Shown: one piece after another, positions 29,651-43,100 of the stretch
Layout of the letters: each line of letters starts with the position of its first letter
Position numbering within the stretch: position 1 is the first letter of the stretch
Assembly: GCA_907165065.1 (NCBI GenBank)
Contig: OU015530.1
Span: 45,324,965 to 45,388,964 of the forward strand
Source: Caprimulgus europaeus
Taxonomy: Eukaryota > Chordata > Aves > Caprimulgiformes > Caprimulgidae
Direction: 5' to 3'
DNA length: 64,000 bases
Notes under the pieces: model-generated
What the model was told of the DNA's origin: nothing
The model's database searches: none
Seen by the model: only the letters and a program-made list of their open reading frames with translations
Position numbers and translations under genes: made by a program

Positions 29651-32600
29651 TCCAGTGAGGAGGCCTGTATAAGAGCAGAATGGAAATCTTAACAAGGTAT
29701 TTGTCACAAGTAGATTCAGTTTTGAAGCTAAAATACAAACCCTCATGTTTTTCAGCGTAGGTGCTTATAGAAATTTAAATTAATCAAACTGTGAACATAA
29801 TTTTCAACTCTGATTAAGCTCTTCTGTTGTTGTTACTAGTTCCCTCTTACTGTGGCTGTTACTCCCTTGGAATTTGTAAGAACCTTTTATAGAAAATAAC
29901 TTGTCAGTATAAGCATATTTGCTTTATAAGGCCCCAGGGTGATTTTTTTCGCCCCTTTTTTTTTTCCTTTTTTTTTTTCCTCTCCAGTTTAGAAAGTTAT
30001 AGCTGAAAACTTGCAGAACTCTCAGTTCCCTGGAATCCTTTCTTTGTGACTATCACTGAAATAAATGGCAGCAGACGTCCCTGATTTATGCACTACTGTG
30101 GTAAACCATAAAGATTCCATATTTGTTTTATTAAGCCCTATGGGCTTGTAGCAAACCTAGGGGCCCAGAGATGCACACTTGACTTCCAGTGCAATGCTAA
30201 TCGGGTGCCTCCGGGCAGAGAGGCTCTGACAGGATTGAAGCAGAAATAGCAGACAGTTTTCTGTTAACTTTCTCATGTGATTTGTGTCGTTTGAGACATG
30301 AAGGTTTTGTCCATAAATTCTCTGCATGTCCTTCGGGCCTTTAAAATAATCTAACTCTCATCACTTATTGTTGTGCCAATGCATCAGAACTGTGAGTATC
30401 CAAGTCCATTTTTCCCTTGAACATGGAATGTAAGGAAAGTCTTTATAACAATACAAATGCAGATCACAGCATTTGAAACCTCTTTACAGGTGGTATCAAA
30501 AGGAGCATTTTCAGAGCATTTAAAATTCATCCTTTATAAGCATAAATTTAGGCTTTAAAAATATGTAAGATACTTTGATTTATCAACACTTTGCTAAACT
30601 ATTTTCCATTTAACTGATATCAGGAATATTGGTTTTATCCATTTCTGGGTGATAGAGATATGAACTTTGGATTATGTAAAGATCTCAATGCATCTACTAT
30701 AATTTTTGTGAACTTTATTAAAGTACTTTAAAGATTGTATAGTCTATTTATTGTATGTATGTACATACAGTCTGATACTTTAAAAAGTGGATTCCGTAAA
30801 ACCTGGCTCAGTCTTGTTTAGACTATTGAATATCGTTTTAGCCTTGTGCACTGGACTCTACCTCTGTATAGGAGAATTTTCCATATTCTTAATTAGTACT
30901 GATTCTGTGATTAACTTGGTTATGTTTCTTGCACTAAGAATTAAAAAAAAAATCTGCTGTAAGTGTGGATTTTTTCTTTAGTTTAAGTTTTGCCATATGA
31001 ATCCTCTACATTGAAATGGACATTTCTTTCCCTTATGGTTAGAGAATAATTCTTTGCTTTTTCTTCTGGTTTGTTCCAGGGTTGCCAAAAAATACAGTAC
31101 CTGTCAGTAAATCTTAATGAGTGTCTTTTTTTTGCAAGGTATTCTATACCATGTAATTAAAAATGAATTATTATTTAGGATTATGTTGTGTTTAGTGTAG
31201 ATTTTTAAGCATTACTGTATGGAAAATGCCGTTGCAAGGTTAGAGAATCACCTGAGGTGTGAGAAGGGAGGAGAACCAAATAGTGTTTTAATTAATAGCA
31301 CAAATACATTGTGTTTTTCATTTCAGAACCTGAAACTAAATTTGCTGTAAATGTTTTCTGGATTAAGGTTTTCATTGTTGCTTTGGTCACCGGCTCAGAA
31401 ATGAAAAGGTGTAGGAAATTTAATAAACCTGTCCCTTCAAGCATCATTGTCTTAATGAATTATTTTTATATGTTGAGCCAGTGGGCCATTCATTTGGTCA
31501 TCTGTGTGCTGGTAATTGGATAAATATTTTTAAAAGGCATCTTATAAGGGTTTTTATTCTGCAGCCCAGAGGTGTTTCCTCAGTTCCTCTTTCCATCTGC
31601 AAACTTGTTTGTTTCGTTTTATGTTTGTATTTCGTATTTTGTCAGCAGTGTGTATCATTCCAACAGACACTGTTCTTTGGGACTGATGACTCCAGACTCA
31701 CATGATAAAGTGCCAAAAGAAGAAAAAAGTCGAATCACCTTTTCCACCTTCCACAAACCCTGTCAGTCTTTCAAATGTTACACATTTTCTATTGCTAAAA
31801 ACATACAAAATCTTGTCCCATAGTAGGGTAACAGTATCCTTTTCAGCAATCATATTTTTTGTTTATCTTCACTTAACTTTTTTTTTTTTTGAGAGAGTGA
31901 GTGAGAGGTCATTATATATGGCTTAGTTTCCCTTAGCTTATTTAGCTTAGTTTATCATGCAAACTAAAAACATAATGGAAGAACTGTTTACATATGTGGA
32001 GTCTTAGTTCAGACTTTGTTTTTTAACACCTCTTTCTATACTTCCTGTCTTCCCTAATGCCAGAAACCTTAGCTGTAACCTAAAGGTTAGAAGCAGCAAA
32101 AACCTCATCAGAAAAAGGTGATGGTGTGTTGGTGGCAGATGACAATGTGACGTCTGGTAGTGTTGTCTATATATAAAAATAGCAGTATGTGGGAGGGGAT
32201 AGAGGAACTGAAAGGGCAGAACCAGAAAAAACTCAAAGCCTTAACAGTTGAAGCAAGAAATTATTTACAATCATCCTTTGTTGGTAAGGAACACTGCATT
32301 TTCCAATGACATGTTGAACTACTACCTGAGGTGTTGCACATCCACTGTAGACTCATCTTGCTCTCTGCTTCTATGTGGTCTTTAGAGGGAATTCACTTGA
32401 CCTAGCTTTTAGCACTTTCCTCACTTCTGTTTCAAACACATTTGTGTAATCAGAATATTTTTTTTTTTACTTGAATTGACAGTTGTTGAAAACATCTGCT
32501 ACCTGTGCAGTGCCCACTTAGTGCTGAGAAAGCAACTGAATATAAACACAAACATACCTGCATGATTGTGACCTAGATGTGTATGGAAATGTTTGTATCT

Positions 32601-33487
32601 ATGCCTAAAGTGCAGTAAGGCTCTTTCTGCTCTTTTGTTTTTTTTTTTCTCTTCCACTGAACTACATCTTGAGGAAACCACAAACTTGATGAGAGTTTGA
32701 GTTGTGTAGACTGAAGAAAATAACAGAAGATATGGAGCAACTGCTGTTAGGATAAAATGTTTAAAAAAAAGAAAAGATTTACAAGAAAAGCTGCTGATCA
32801 TAAGGAAACCAAAAGTGATCACAGATGTAGACTAGAATGCTGATACTGATTGTTTTGTAGTGTGTATGAGCCCACTTTTCTGAGTCCTCTTTTGAGAATC
32901 CACAAAAGGTGGCAGGTGAATCCCAGAACCAGAGCTTGAACTTCACTGAATGTGTTAACCAAGAAGGGCACACTTGGGTCTACTTCTGTTGTCTGGGCTT
33001 GGTCATCTGGCTCTTCCCAATAAAGAAAGAAGTGGCAGAAGGGCAGATTGAAGAAAGGCAAGTGACAGAGCAGTGCAGGTAGATTGGATTTCTTGTGTTC
33101 CTCTAGAATGGTTGATCTGATGCAATTCGATTGACTGGGTAAAAGTTGGGAGTTGTTTTTTCGTGCCTCTTATATACGTGTAATGGGTTTAAGCATTATC
33201 AGCAGAGACTTTCAACTGTTACCAGCTGGAGATGCTCTTTGGTGATGACACCCTAAGCAAGTTTCTTGATGCAGTGACAGGTGACAGTATGCCTATGTTT
33301 TCCGTATGGGTTGTCCAGAATATCTTCAAAGAGTTTGGAAATCTCACTCAAGGCACTGACCAGTATCTTTTGTGAAGATCTTTACAGATCAAGAGCAGCA
33401 AATAAAAAAATGGCAAAAATTGTGTTTCTGAAACTGTACACTTTTTGGCTTGCTCAATATATTTATATAATTTAGTTTCAAGCTGTT
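29651..33487. other. Intergenic or distal 3' UTR sequence, nothing recognised
   Basis: AT-rich sequence with T-runs (near 29947-29980, 31881 and 32459) and scattered AATAAA or ATTAAA hexamers. I see no coding exon, RNA gene or mobile element. Part of it may still be CCNY 3' UTR. Confidence 0.5.
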
Positions 33488-34722
33488 TTTCTAGTGGATG
33501 AGGGAAAGGCTCTGCATGTTGTCTACCTTATCTTTAATAAAGCCTTTGACACTGTTTCCCACAGCATTCTCCTGGAGAAACTGGCTGCTCATGGTTTAGA
33601 CAGGTGTACGCTTTGCTGGGTAAAAACTGGCTGGATGGCCGGGCCCAGAGAGTTGTGGGGAATGGAGCAGAATCCACTTGGTGGCCGGTCACAAGTGGTG
33701 TTCCCCCGGGCTCAGTGTTGGGGCCAGCTCTGTTTAATATCATTATCAATGATCCGGATGAGGGGATCAAGTGCATCCTCAGTAAACTTGCAGATGACAC
33801 CAAGATGGGCGGGAGCGATGATTTGCTTGAGAGTAGGGAGGCTGATCTGGACAGGCTGGATCGATGGGCCAAGGCCAGTTGTATGAGGTTCAACAAGGCC
33901 AAGTGCAGGGAGGAGTGGCTGGAAAGCTGCATGCTGGTCGACAGCCGGTTGAACATGAACCAGCAGTGTGCCCAGGTGGCCAAGAAGGCCGATGGCATCC
34001 TGGCCTGTATTGGCAATAGTGTGGCCAGCAGGAGTAGGGAAGTGATAGTGCCCCTCTACTCGGCACTGGTGGGGCCACACCTCAAGTGCTGTGTTCAGTG
34101 TTGAGCCCCTCACTACAAGGACATGGAGGTGCTGTAGTGTGTCTGAAGAAGAGCAGTGAAGCTGGAGAATGGTCTGGAGAACAAGTCTTAGTGAGGAGTG
34201 GCTGAGGGAACTGGAGACATTCAAGACCCGCCTGGACGCCTTCCTGTGTGAACTCATCTAGGTGTTCCTGCACTGGCAGGGGGATTGGACTAGATGATCT
34301 TTCAAAGTCCCTTCCAATCCCTGACATTCTGTGATTCTGTGAACTGGGATTGTTTAGTCTGGAGAAAAGAAGGCCCAGGGGAGACCTTATCAAACTCTAC
34401 AACTACCTGAAAGGAGGTTGTAGAAAGGTGGTTGTCAGTCTCTTCTCCCAAGAAACAAGTGATGGGATGAGGGAAAATGGTCTCAAGTTGAGCCAAGAGA
34501 GGTTTTAGATTGGAAAAATTCCTTCACTGAAAAGGATGTTAAGCATTGGAACAGGCTGCCCAGGGAAGTGGTGAAGTCCCCATCCCTGGGGGTATTTAAA
34601 GGATGTGTAGATGTGGTCCTTAGGGACATGGTTTAGTGGTGGATTTGGCCGTGTTGGGTTTATGGTTGGACTCGTTCGTCTTTAAGGTCTTTTCCAACCT
34701 AAACAATTCTGTGATTCTATGT
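33488..34722 (+). mobile_element. Older CR1 LINE, 5'-truncated, interrupted by a younger CR1 tail
   Basis: A sense-strand CR1 begins inside the reverse transcriptase ([35 protein letters not shown]) and continues through [16 protein letters not shown], the active-site region now reading LADDTK, then [17 protein letters not shown] and [21 protein letters not shown]. It ends in a different 3' UTR from the copy at 7800, with the terminus GATTCTATG at about 34722. The frame is broken by several indels. About 55-60 bp of the usual CR1 sequence is missing near 33906-33912, where the RVLHLG block should stand, so two offset frames (33494-33886 and 33604-34104) each carry part of the protein. At 34215-34340 a separate CR1 3' end is inserted. 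The higher decay and different tail point to an older subfamily than the inserted piece. Confidence 0.92.
34215..34347 (+). mobile_element. Young short CR1 3' end nested in the older CR1
   Basis: About 126 bp of CR1 3' sequence (AGACATTCAAGACCCGCCTG onward, ending ATTCTGTGATTCTGT) plus the second copy of the target duplication. It interrupts the older element inside its [13 protein letters not shown] region. The 7-bp string GAACTGG is present on both sides (34208-34214 and 34341-34347). Removing one copy and the insert restores a continuous older CR1 sequence. The inserted tail closely matches the 3' end of the copy at 7800, including the shared GTGTGAACTCATCTAGGTG stretch, so both belong to one younger subfamily. 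Confidence 0.9.
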
Positions 34723-37110
34723 TTACCTTGCATCTCTGACACTTAAAATGAAGTGCTCTGATAACTAATGCAGTAAAAGTTTGAAGCTAGAAAATCTTTG
34801 GAACTAGCACCGCTGCCCCCATTGAATTCCCTGGCAGGGAAGCACATCCTCAAAGGGCAGATGAAGACGTACTCGTGATGGAGTGCTTTACTCAGCTGGG
34901 GTAAGAAAGACACCTCCTTCACTTGAGAGATTCTGCAGCACACTTAAGACTAGAGCTAATTCTTCTCTTATCTGGATGTTTTATTGCTTCACTGCCTCTG
35001 GGTTTTCGTGCCCCTTTATTTTAGACATTAGTGCAATTAACTCTCCATGGAAACAGTATCTTGGGAACTGGCAGCTGTGTTACACTTGCTGCCTTAAATC
35101 CTTAAATGTAAGCGGTACAGATCATCCTGTGACCACACACTTCTCTTTCATGTGTTTCAGGCTAACTAAGCATCCTTCTGTGGACAAAGAAGGGGCCAAA
35201 AAGATGTGGATTGGAGTGCTAGAAGGGTTATGAAGCAGAATCAGCTGTGCATAGTTTTAAAATAAACCAGGAAAATAAAGATGGGCAAATTTATTTATAT
35301 GTTCTGTGGTGTTAACACCAAAAGGCACTAATGATATTTGAGGTAGCCTGATTATGTTAAATTTCTTGGGCAAGGAGTTTGAGGTATAATTTTCTGCCTT
35401 CAATGGGACAGGATATGCAGATTGTGTTGCCATAAATCCTAGGAGGGGGAAGACCAGGCTGTGCTGAGCAAAACAGCACAGAAGCAATACAAAAATAGAT
35501 ACACTAAATAATCTTGAATGTTGTGCATCAGAGTTGCAGTACTATCTTGGTGTCGATGCACAGTCTAGCAGTGTTTGGAAAGTATAGGTGGTCACCATAC
35601 TTACGTAATTACATCTTGTTTCTCTTGTGGCCTTAAAGCAAAAGGTCATCCTGTGTATGTAAAAGCTTAATACACTTTTATCAAGTACTAGAATATCAGC
35701 AATAATCCTTCAAAAGTAGAAGAGCTCCTGTTAAGAACAAAAGCTGCTTGGGGTAATTTGGCGGTGCTGTGGGGCTTCATCATTATGAACATTGTGTAAA
35801 GAGAGGGGTAAAGAGAATCTCCTGCTTGTGACATCTCCCAGTACATGTCAATGAAATCACAGGGTGGGAGGGTGAGAAGAATTGCAGACATCCCCCTGGC
35901 AAAAAAAGCCCCAAGTCCATTGCTGTAGTTACAGTAATTCTGCATTAGCACTAGCAGAGTTGTGAACAGAGAAGGAAATTCGTCCTCCAACTTCTTTATA
36001 TAGTTGCTTTGCATGAAAGTTAAAATGGCTTAAATTTCCAAATCTCCACCAGCATTTTTAACATTAAATATTTCCCTTATTGCTGCCAAAGAGTGTGCAC
36101 CTTACATTTTACCATAGAGATGAGTCCATAGTCTGTACTTTAATGGTGCTTTATATGGCACCAATTCTAAATCCATCCTCTGAGAAACTAGAAGGCTGAT
36201 CCTTGTATCCTAGGCAGATAGTTTGGTGTATCTTGAATATTTTTTACTACTGTCAGGTAAAGTGATCCTCCAGATCTGCTTGGATTTAATGCTTTGGATC
36301 AATGACTACTTCTGCTGGACAGAAATAATTTCTATGAAGTATAGAGCAGCAGTATTGACTTCATCGAGAGAAGTGAGACTGGTTATGTCACCCTGACCCT
36401 GCGCCTGGACGACTGAGTGAACAAAGGACCCGCCTGATTCTTCTGCTTCCCTGTTTGGTATTGAATCCACTGCTGGCTCTCAGTGCCAACATCTTCAGTG
36501 TTTCTGACCTTTGAGAATTCTGGACCATGAAATCATTGCTTTTCTGTAGTGGCCTGTCATTATGGTTCATCAGAAAGGCTTTTTTTTATTCTGCTCTGTT
36601 TAGCTGGCTTGCAGAGAGCTAAAACATGCATTAGCTAGGTCTGTGTGCTTAGACATCTGATTCCAGCTGTGACATTTTCCCTTTAACTTTTCTAAAATAG
36701 TTTTCTTTCAGAAAAAGAAACCAGAGGAAGAAATTAATTTTCTCTGAAATATGTCAATTACAAATCAGCATCTAATTTTCACATTTCAGATTTTTTTTTT
36801 TTTAATTTCAGACTTGAGATTAATTCTACTTAACAATTTCAGTATGTGTGTGCATGTGAGCATTTAATTTTTGTATTAATTGCATTAGATAAGGAATTTT
36901 TATGGCAGTTGCTAATAAAAAAACCCAATTAATTTAAGTGTCATTTGAAGTTGTTGTTTGCCCCCCTGAGGAAGGCATTTGTCTGGATTCTTTGACTTAC
37001 TAAGAAAAGGTAAATCCAGAGATACAAAATTGCAGGGTTTGGCACTGTTCCCTTCATACTGTAACAGGAACAATGAACTTGTTACAATTACAGTTCAACC
37101 TGAAAAATTC
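34723..37110. other. Intergenic stretch, nothing recognised
   Basis: No coding region or repeat is recognised. A splice-acceptor-like CATGTGTTTCAG at 35149-35160 is followed by AATAAA hexamers near 35262-35278. This could be chance or the last exon of a non-coding transcript. Confidence 0.4.
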
Positions 37111-37185
37111 ATAGAATCATAGAATGGTTTGGGTCAGAAGGGACCTTAAAGATCATCCAGTTCCAACTGCCCTGGATTAGAGGGA
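37111..37185 (-). mobile_element. CR1 3' end fragment, reverse orientation
   Basis: The + strand reads ATAGAATCATAGAATGGTTT, then GGGTCAGAAGGGACCTTAAAG and ATCATCCAGTTCCAACTGCC, the complement of a CR1 3' terminus. It is about 75 bp long and a very strongly 5'-truncated copy. It retains the ATTCTATG-type tail at its left edge. Confidence 0.9.
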
Positions 37186-40100
37186 CAGGGAAGGGAAGTA
37201 AACTGGAACTTTGATTTCTTCAGCAGACTCCAGTATCACCTTAGGCGCCATAGGTACAGTTACTTTATCAGTGTTGGAGGAGTTGAAACCTCTAAACACC
37301 AGGGATGAATCATGTAATTGCTGAAGGTAGGAAGAATAAAAGGGGCATATTACTTAAAGTGAAAATCACTGTTGCCTACTTCTGAGCATCACAGTCTGGG
37401 ACAGGAATTCCTGCAGATCACAAATGGGTGTCTAGGAGGTTCTGCCACAAACCACTAAATGGAGCAGAAGTCAATACGTAAATAACCATAACATTGAACA
37501 GTAAGTAAAAAGCCTGAAGTCCTCCTGACTGCCTTCAGTATGGAGAAACAACCGTAGGAGAAGGCACTTTAAACATGTCCTGAAGGGCTCATGCTAATTT
37601 TCAAATAGAAGATACTATAACCTTCCAGAGTTGTATATTTTTGCAGATAAATTAATTTGATCACTGAAGGAAAGATTGATTGTCTAGATAGACATAAACA
37701 TGACATAACTTTATTTGTCATGTAAATAAAATAATACAGTTGTATTCAGGAATGCAGGTAATCAATAGGATTGATTTCCCAGAAATTAAACATCGTGGGC
37801 AAATTGGGTGGGTTAAAGTACTTAAAAAACTGTTCTTTGAGATGTTTCCCAAGACTTTTTTTATGCCCTAAATATTTGTTTTCCATGAAGGGAAATGAGG
37901 GCAGCAAAAAGAGAAAACAGCAAAATGTAACAACTAGGGGGGGGCAGAGGAGGGCAAAATAGGGAGACTGAAATAGGACCAGTAGTTAGGAAGCACAATG
38001 CAATTCACAAGGGAATATGTCCATAAATAACTGTGGCCAATTATAAGAACTAATACAATTTTTAAATGTGTCAGGAACATAGTAATTGGCAGCAATTTTG
38101 TAGATTAGATTGAAATGGCAAAGTATCTGTCATAATGCAGAAGAGGCAGAAAGATTGAGCTAATAGCCCTGTTTTGTCTTTGCACGCTGTGTTCTTGCCT
38201 CGCTGTAGTAATGAAATTACATTTCTATTACCAGTACTAAAAGAATTTTCGGTGGAAGCTATTTGATACCATGGAGTGGGCAAAATCACTTTACCCAGAC
38301 AAACAGAAAGGTTTTGCTGAGACAAAACTTGGTTGGCTGGAGGCATTTCTCAGGTCTGGGGAGAAGCTACCTTTGGAACAGAGTTTAAGAAGAATAAGCC
38401 TAGAAAGGTGAGGTGGTTTAGTCTGCATTTGTCCTGGGCACAACTAACGGAAAGGCTGAAGTGCCGTGCAAGTGGTGGGTAAGTAAAAGGAGCATAATCA
38501 GTAGTCCCTGCTATTTAATGGATAATAGACTGTCAAGCTATCATTTAAAAACCAAACAGAACACATTATTAATAGAGATGGTAGAGAAAGACTTGTTACA
38601 CACTTCTACAGGTAAGGCCACCAATATATTCTGTTGAATCATATTCGGATAATTTGCTGTGTATTTTCTTGCATGTTGTAGCCTTCTCTGTGTCTCCAGA
38701 AGCCATAATGTTTCTCAGCTTCCTCCAGTATCATGAACCATGTAGGACTCAAGGAATCCATTGCTTTTCCACTCAACTCTCCAATAATCAGCTACTGGGA
38801 GATGTCTACAGTAGTTGCTTCCCAAGAGCTTTGATTGTAAAAACTTTGATAGCTAAAAATGAAATAGCTGCTGCCAATTAAAATAGCTGCTCTCAATACA
38901 AAACCAACTATTATGTGTATCAGCAGTATCAGTCAGCAGCTCTGTGGCAGGCTCAACAGGAGACGGACTCTGTTTCATCTCTCCTTGCCTAAACAGGACC
39001 TGAAGCAGGACCCTAAGTTGGCCTCATTCTCTATTTATGCCCTCGTTTCCCTTCCTGGCAAAATCCCCTGATTGCTCTCTGCTTTGGCCCAAATATGACA
39101 TCTGATGTAGCTTCCACTGATATACCAACCCTGTGAGATTCCCCTGCCCCTGGACCATGCTGTGAGCTGGCCCCGGGGAGGTGAGTGGTGCCTGTGGGCT
39201 CCCAGCTGCAGCCCACCTTGGGGATGGGTGTCCTGCGGGGATATCGGCTCCTGGTGATTTTTGTCTGTTTTCCTTTGCTCTTTAAAACATCAGAATAAAT
39301 CCTTCAGGATCCATGTTAGCCTTTTGGGGTTATGGTAAAAATTTTCAATGACATAAGTGAGATTCAGTATTGAACTATTTATTTTATAAGGGACCGAGCC
39401 ATCAAGCTGAAGTTTATGATGCTTTTCTCTTTAAAACAAAAAACCTTGGTTGATATAATCCATTAAGTACAAATCCTATTGCAGTTTAACAGGAGAATTC
39501 CTCATGTCCTGCCCAGTGTGTTCTGAGTTAATTATTAAATTATGATTATTAAAAGAACTCTTTGGGAGAAAACAAAACACCATGGGAACTGTAGGCATCT
39601 AGCAAAGCAGGTGCGAGTTGTAAAGCAAAGGTTCAGGGAGCAGGGGGAGATTCAAATCCTGGTTATAATTTGTGTTTTTTTTCCCAATGTTGTAGAAGTT
39701 GGCTTGGCTACAGTTTGTTTAAATTACTTTTTACAAGGCCACTTTAATAAACAGACTATTAGCAGGTGACAGATTAAGTTCAAAACAAATCTTGTAAGAT
39801 CAAGATGAGGTTCAAAAACTTATTTATCTATTTTCCTGTAAATTACATCCTGTGCTGGATGTGCATATATAATGTGTACATCCTGATACTGATACAAGAA
39901 ATCTGCTAAGGTTTTTCCCTACAAAGTTGTGAGTAGCAACTTTGAGAAATATTAGACTTTTTTTGTTCATTGCTCTTAAAAAGCAGCTGAAGCTCAAAAT
40001 CTCTCATTGTGAAACAGTATGATAAATGTACACATTCTTTTCAGACAGAAATACACTTTTGGATAATTATTATGTACAGTACATAGCTTTTTGGGGAATT

Positions 40101-43100
40101 TAAAGTCAGATTTTCAAGATGTAGATGAGCTTTAAAAGAATGTACCCTTAGACTTCTGCATAGGAAAGAAATTTAACTCGAAAATGACATTTCTTCACAT
40201 GCAAAAAGAAATCCACACTCAGTACTGGCTGCAGTGATTCCTGAAGTTTAAACTGTATGTGAAATAGAGGAAAACCCACCACGTTTCTCTTTTCAGCTCC
40301 CTTCTTTAATTTTAGTGTTGGTTTATCCTTTCTTCCATGGTGCCCAGTGGTTGGTTTGGCTGACCATGTGGTCACAATTCATCTCTCCATAGCGAAAGAA
40401 AACCCGGTGTCAGCGTTCAGTAACAGAGACAACAGTATAGGTTTTGTTTCTTAAAATGATCAGCCATGAAATATAAGAAGGTGTAAAGAACTCTTATTTT
40501 AATTCCACAGTGACTGCCTGTATGTTAAATCTGAGATGACAGATTTATTTACTGATACCCAGAACCGACACAATAACCCATTTGGTCATGCACGTTGAAA
40601 ATGGGGATCCATTTGCTCTCTGCAAACCCAGCAATATTCATTCTGAGAAGTAATAACATATAAGGACTAAATTTAAAGCATAGTCAGACAGTTACATTAT
40701 TGCCATCCCCTGTTTATTGTGAAATTTATTTCCCAATTACTTAAGGCGTTTTTTGTATTTAAAGAATTTCCACAGTTTCAGTACACCGTATTTTTTGCCT
40801 GCTTGATCATTGCTTGGTTTGGACCCACTTTAGCAAAGAACTCAGTCTCTCATTAATGAGGGCTGAGTTAATTAATTGGGCACTAATGAAATGTATTCAC
40901 CAGCTTCATCATAAAAACCAGGATCCCCAAATTTTCTAGACCTTCAGATTTGCATTTGCTCTGTGCAAAAATGTAAGTGTAAAACTTAGTGTCAAATGTT
41001 AAGTGCAAAATCAAAAAAAATATCTGGAACCTCTCTTATACTAGATTTTTTTTTAATTACAGCAGAGGAAATGTCAGTAATAATGTCATGTGCTGGTGTA
41101 GCTACCTATTTCAGTGGGAGTTAGGCAGATATTAATAATGTGCTTTCAAAAATCTCATGAATTCACTTTATACTTTTAGTACTTTGTAATATTAAATACT
41201 TTTGAAGAAATTGGCCCTGAGCTCCTGAATGAGAATATACTTTCCATTACTTAATTTCCCTTCAAATCATTCTTGAAATGTTTATGAAGTTCTTTATTGA
41301 ATAGCTTTGAAGTTGATGAACTAAAGTCTGAAGGAAAGCTGCTTTTAGAGTTTGTTGTGCTTTTAGAAGGAGGTTCCCTTTAGAAAGATGACCTTTCTGA
41401 ACCTTCAAATATTTCTGGTAAGGGTATCTGTTTGAGGCAAAGTGAGAGTTAGGATAATCTAAATCCTTAAAATCATGCAGCAAAACTGTCTTTTTTTAGA
41501 TTTACTGGATTACCAGAGAAAGAAGGAGATGACAAGATATATGTGAGATACTACAGGCACCAGGCTTTAAGTATCTGAGATAACTGAGCTAGTGGAGAAG
41601 TTATCAAGTTCAAGTCCAATCAATATGAGCAGTTAAAAATGAGCTGAACTTGGCTGTTCTGGATGTCCTTCTGGACTGTTTGGCATACACATACGTATGC
41701 ATTTGTAGATATTTGAGCACATGTGTATATATCTCCCTCCTGGGAGTAGAAGGTAGATAGAAAGGGAATGGCAAGAGGGGCATGTCCTTTGAAAGTTTCC
41801 TAAAAGACTTTCTGAACTATGCCACCTCTGAGGACTGATGGGGTTTGAGGCTGAGGACTGGGGAGTAGGATCATGTTGTTTAGCTCCCCATTGAATAGTT
41901 CACAATGGAAAACATTCACCACTCCCCTGCCCCATGTGTGTAGGCTCCATAGCCCTAATTCTGGAGTTAGAATTTTCCTGCTTTCTCCACGTTTGCATCG
42001 CTACCATGATAGCTGTTTTGGGGAGAGGCTACTTTTGGGCGTATTCCACCTGCAGTGGTTATCCGAGTGGCAGATGGACAGAGGCCCCAGGCAATGCAAA
42101 GTGTGCAGTGCTGCCTATGGCTGCGTAAAGCAAGGGCTTTCCGTGCCATGCAGGCTCCTTCGCGATCTGTGTGCCGTAGTTGGCTTTTACACACACTGTG
42201 GGATTGCTTTGAAGATTGCCTGATGTTTATGTCTTTAAAAGAACATTTGTTCTGGGCAGCTTTTCCTGCTACTTCTTTGCTATTTTCCTTCATGGCTAGC
42301 TTGTTTTCTTCCTCTCACCCTTCTGCTGTATTTCACAAATTTTAAAAATAAGGCCATCAAGATTAATTGTGTTAATTGTAATGTTTGCTGTCCCTTCTGA
42401 ATAGATTTTTTTGCTTCCCCTGAATTTACAGATCACCTTCTGAAAAGCTAGATTTATTGCAAAGTTGGTCATTAATACATCACTTTTGCTAACTAGAAAA
42501 ATTCTAAATAGATTTTAAAATTAGACTTCAGAATATTTAATCTGCCAAGGAACTTGGACGGAAGTGCCAGATCCCCTTGTGTATTAGGGAAGCTGCTATA
42601 CTGACCCATTTTGCCTCACCGTTAACCTTACTGGTACAGGGGGGCTGCTCTGTTGTCAGGTGCTGTGGGGGGTGCAGTCTCCCCTGGTAACTCCCACTTC
42701 ACTGCACTTGCATGTCGTTAGTGTGGGTGTTGACTGAGTAAGACAGATATGGTTGGGATTTGTATATCAGGGGAATGCCTCTAGTTTCCACAGGGTTTTG
42801 GCAGGTGATACAAACTGGGGCACTCTTCAGGTGATTCTGACTTACTGCTGGATTGGGAAGCCCTGAAGCGCCTTCAAGCCAGCTGTGCGTTACCTCTGAA
42901 CGTCATTTGGAGCCAAGGTGTGGGTGAAGTGTCTTTGCTGGGCTTTGTGCCAGGCCTTAGCTGGAGGACATGACACAGGTCCACAGTGAAATGCAGTTCC
43001 AGTAGTTCAGAAAGTTTCAGTGCGTCACTCACAGTGATGAAGTCACATCTGTGAATTTTTGCAGGATCAAGCCCTGCATCTGTGGTAAGGGGTTAGAAAT

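Noticed and set aside
35149-35240. Acceptor-like CATGTGTTTCAG followed by a short frame and AATAAA hexamers
   Set aside because: It could be the terminal exon of a non-coding RNA, but there is no partner donor or conserved protein. Not enough to call.
39031-39310. G/C-richer patch ending in AATAAATCC, considered as another LTR
   Set aside because: No recognisable LTR ends, flanking duplication or family-specific block.
41873-42345. Overlapping open frames of about 100 codons on both strands
   Set aside because: Three frames are open together in a locally G/C-richer patch with few stops. None resembles a protein family.
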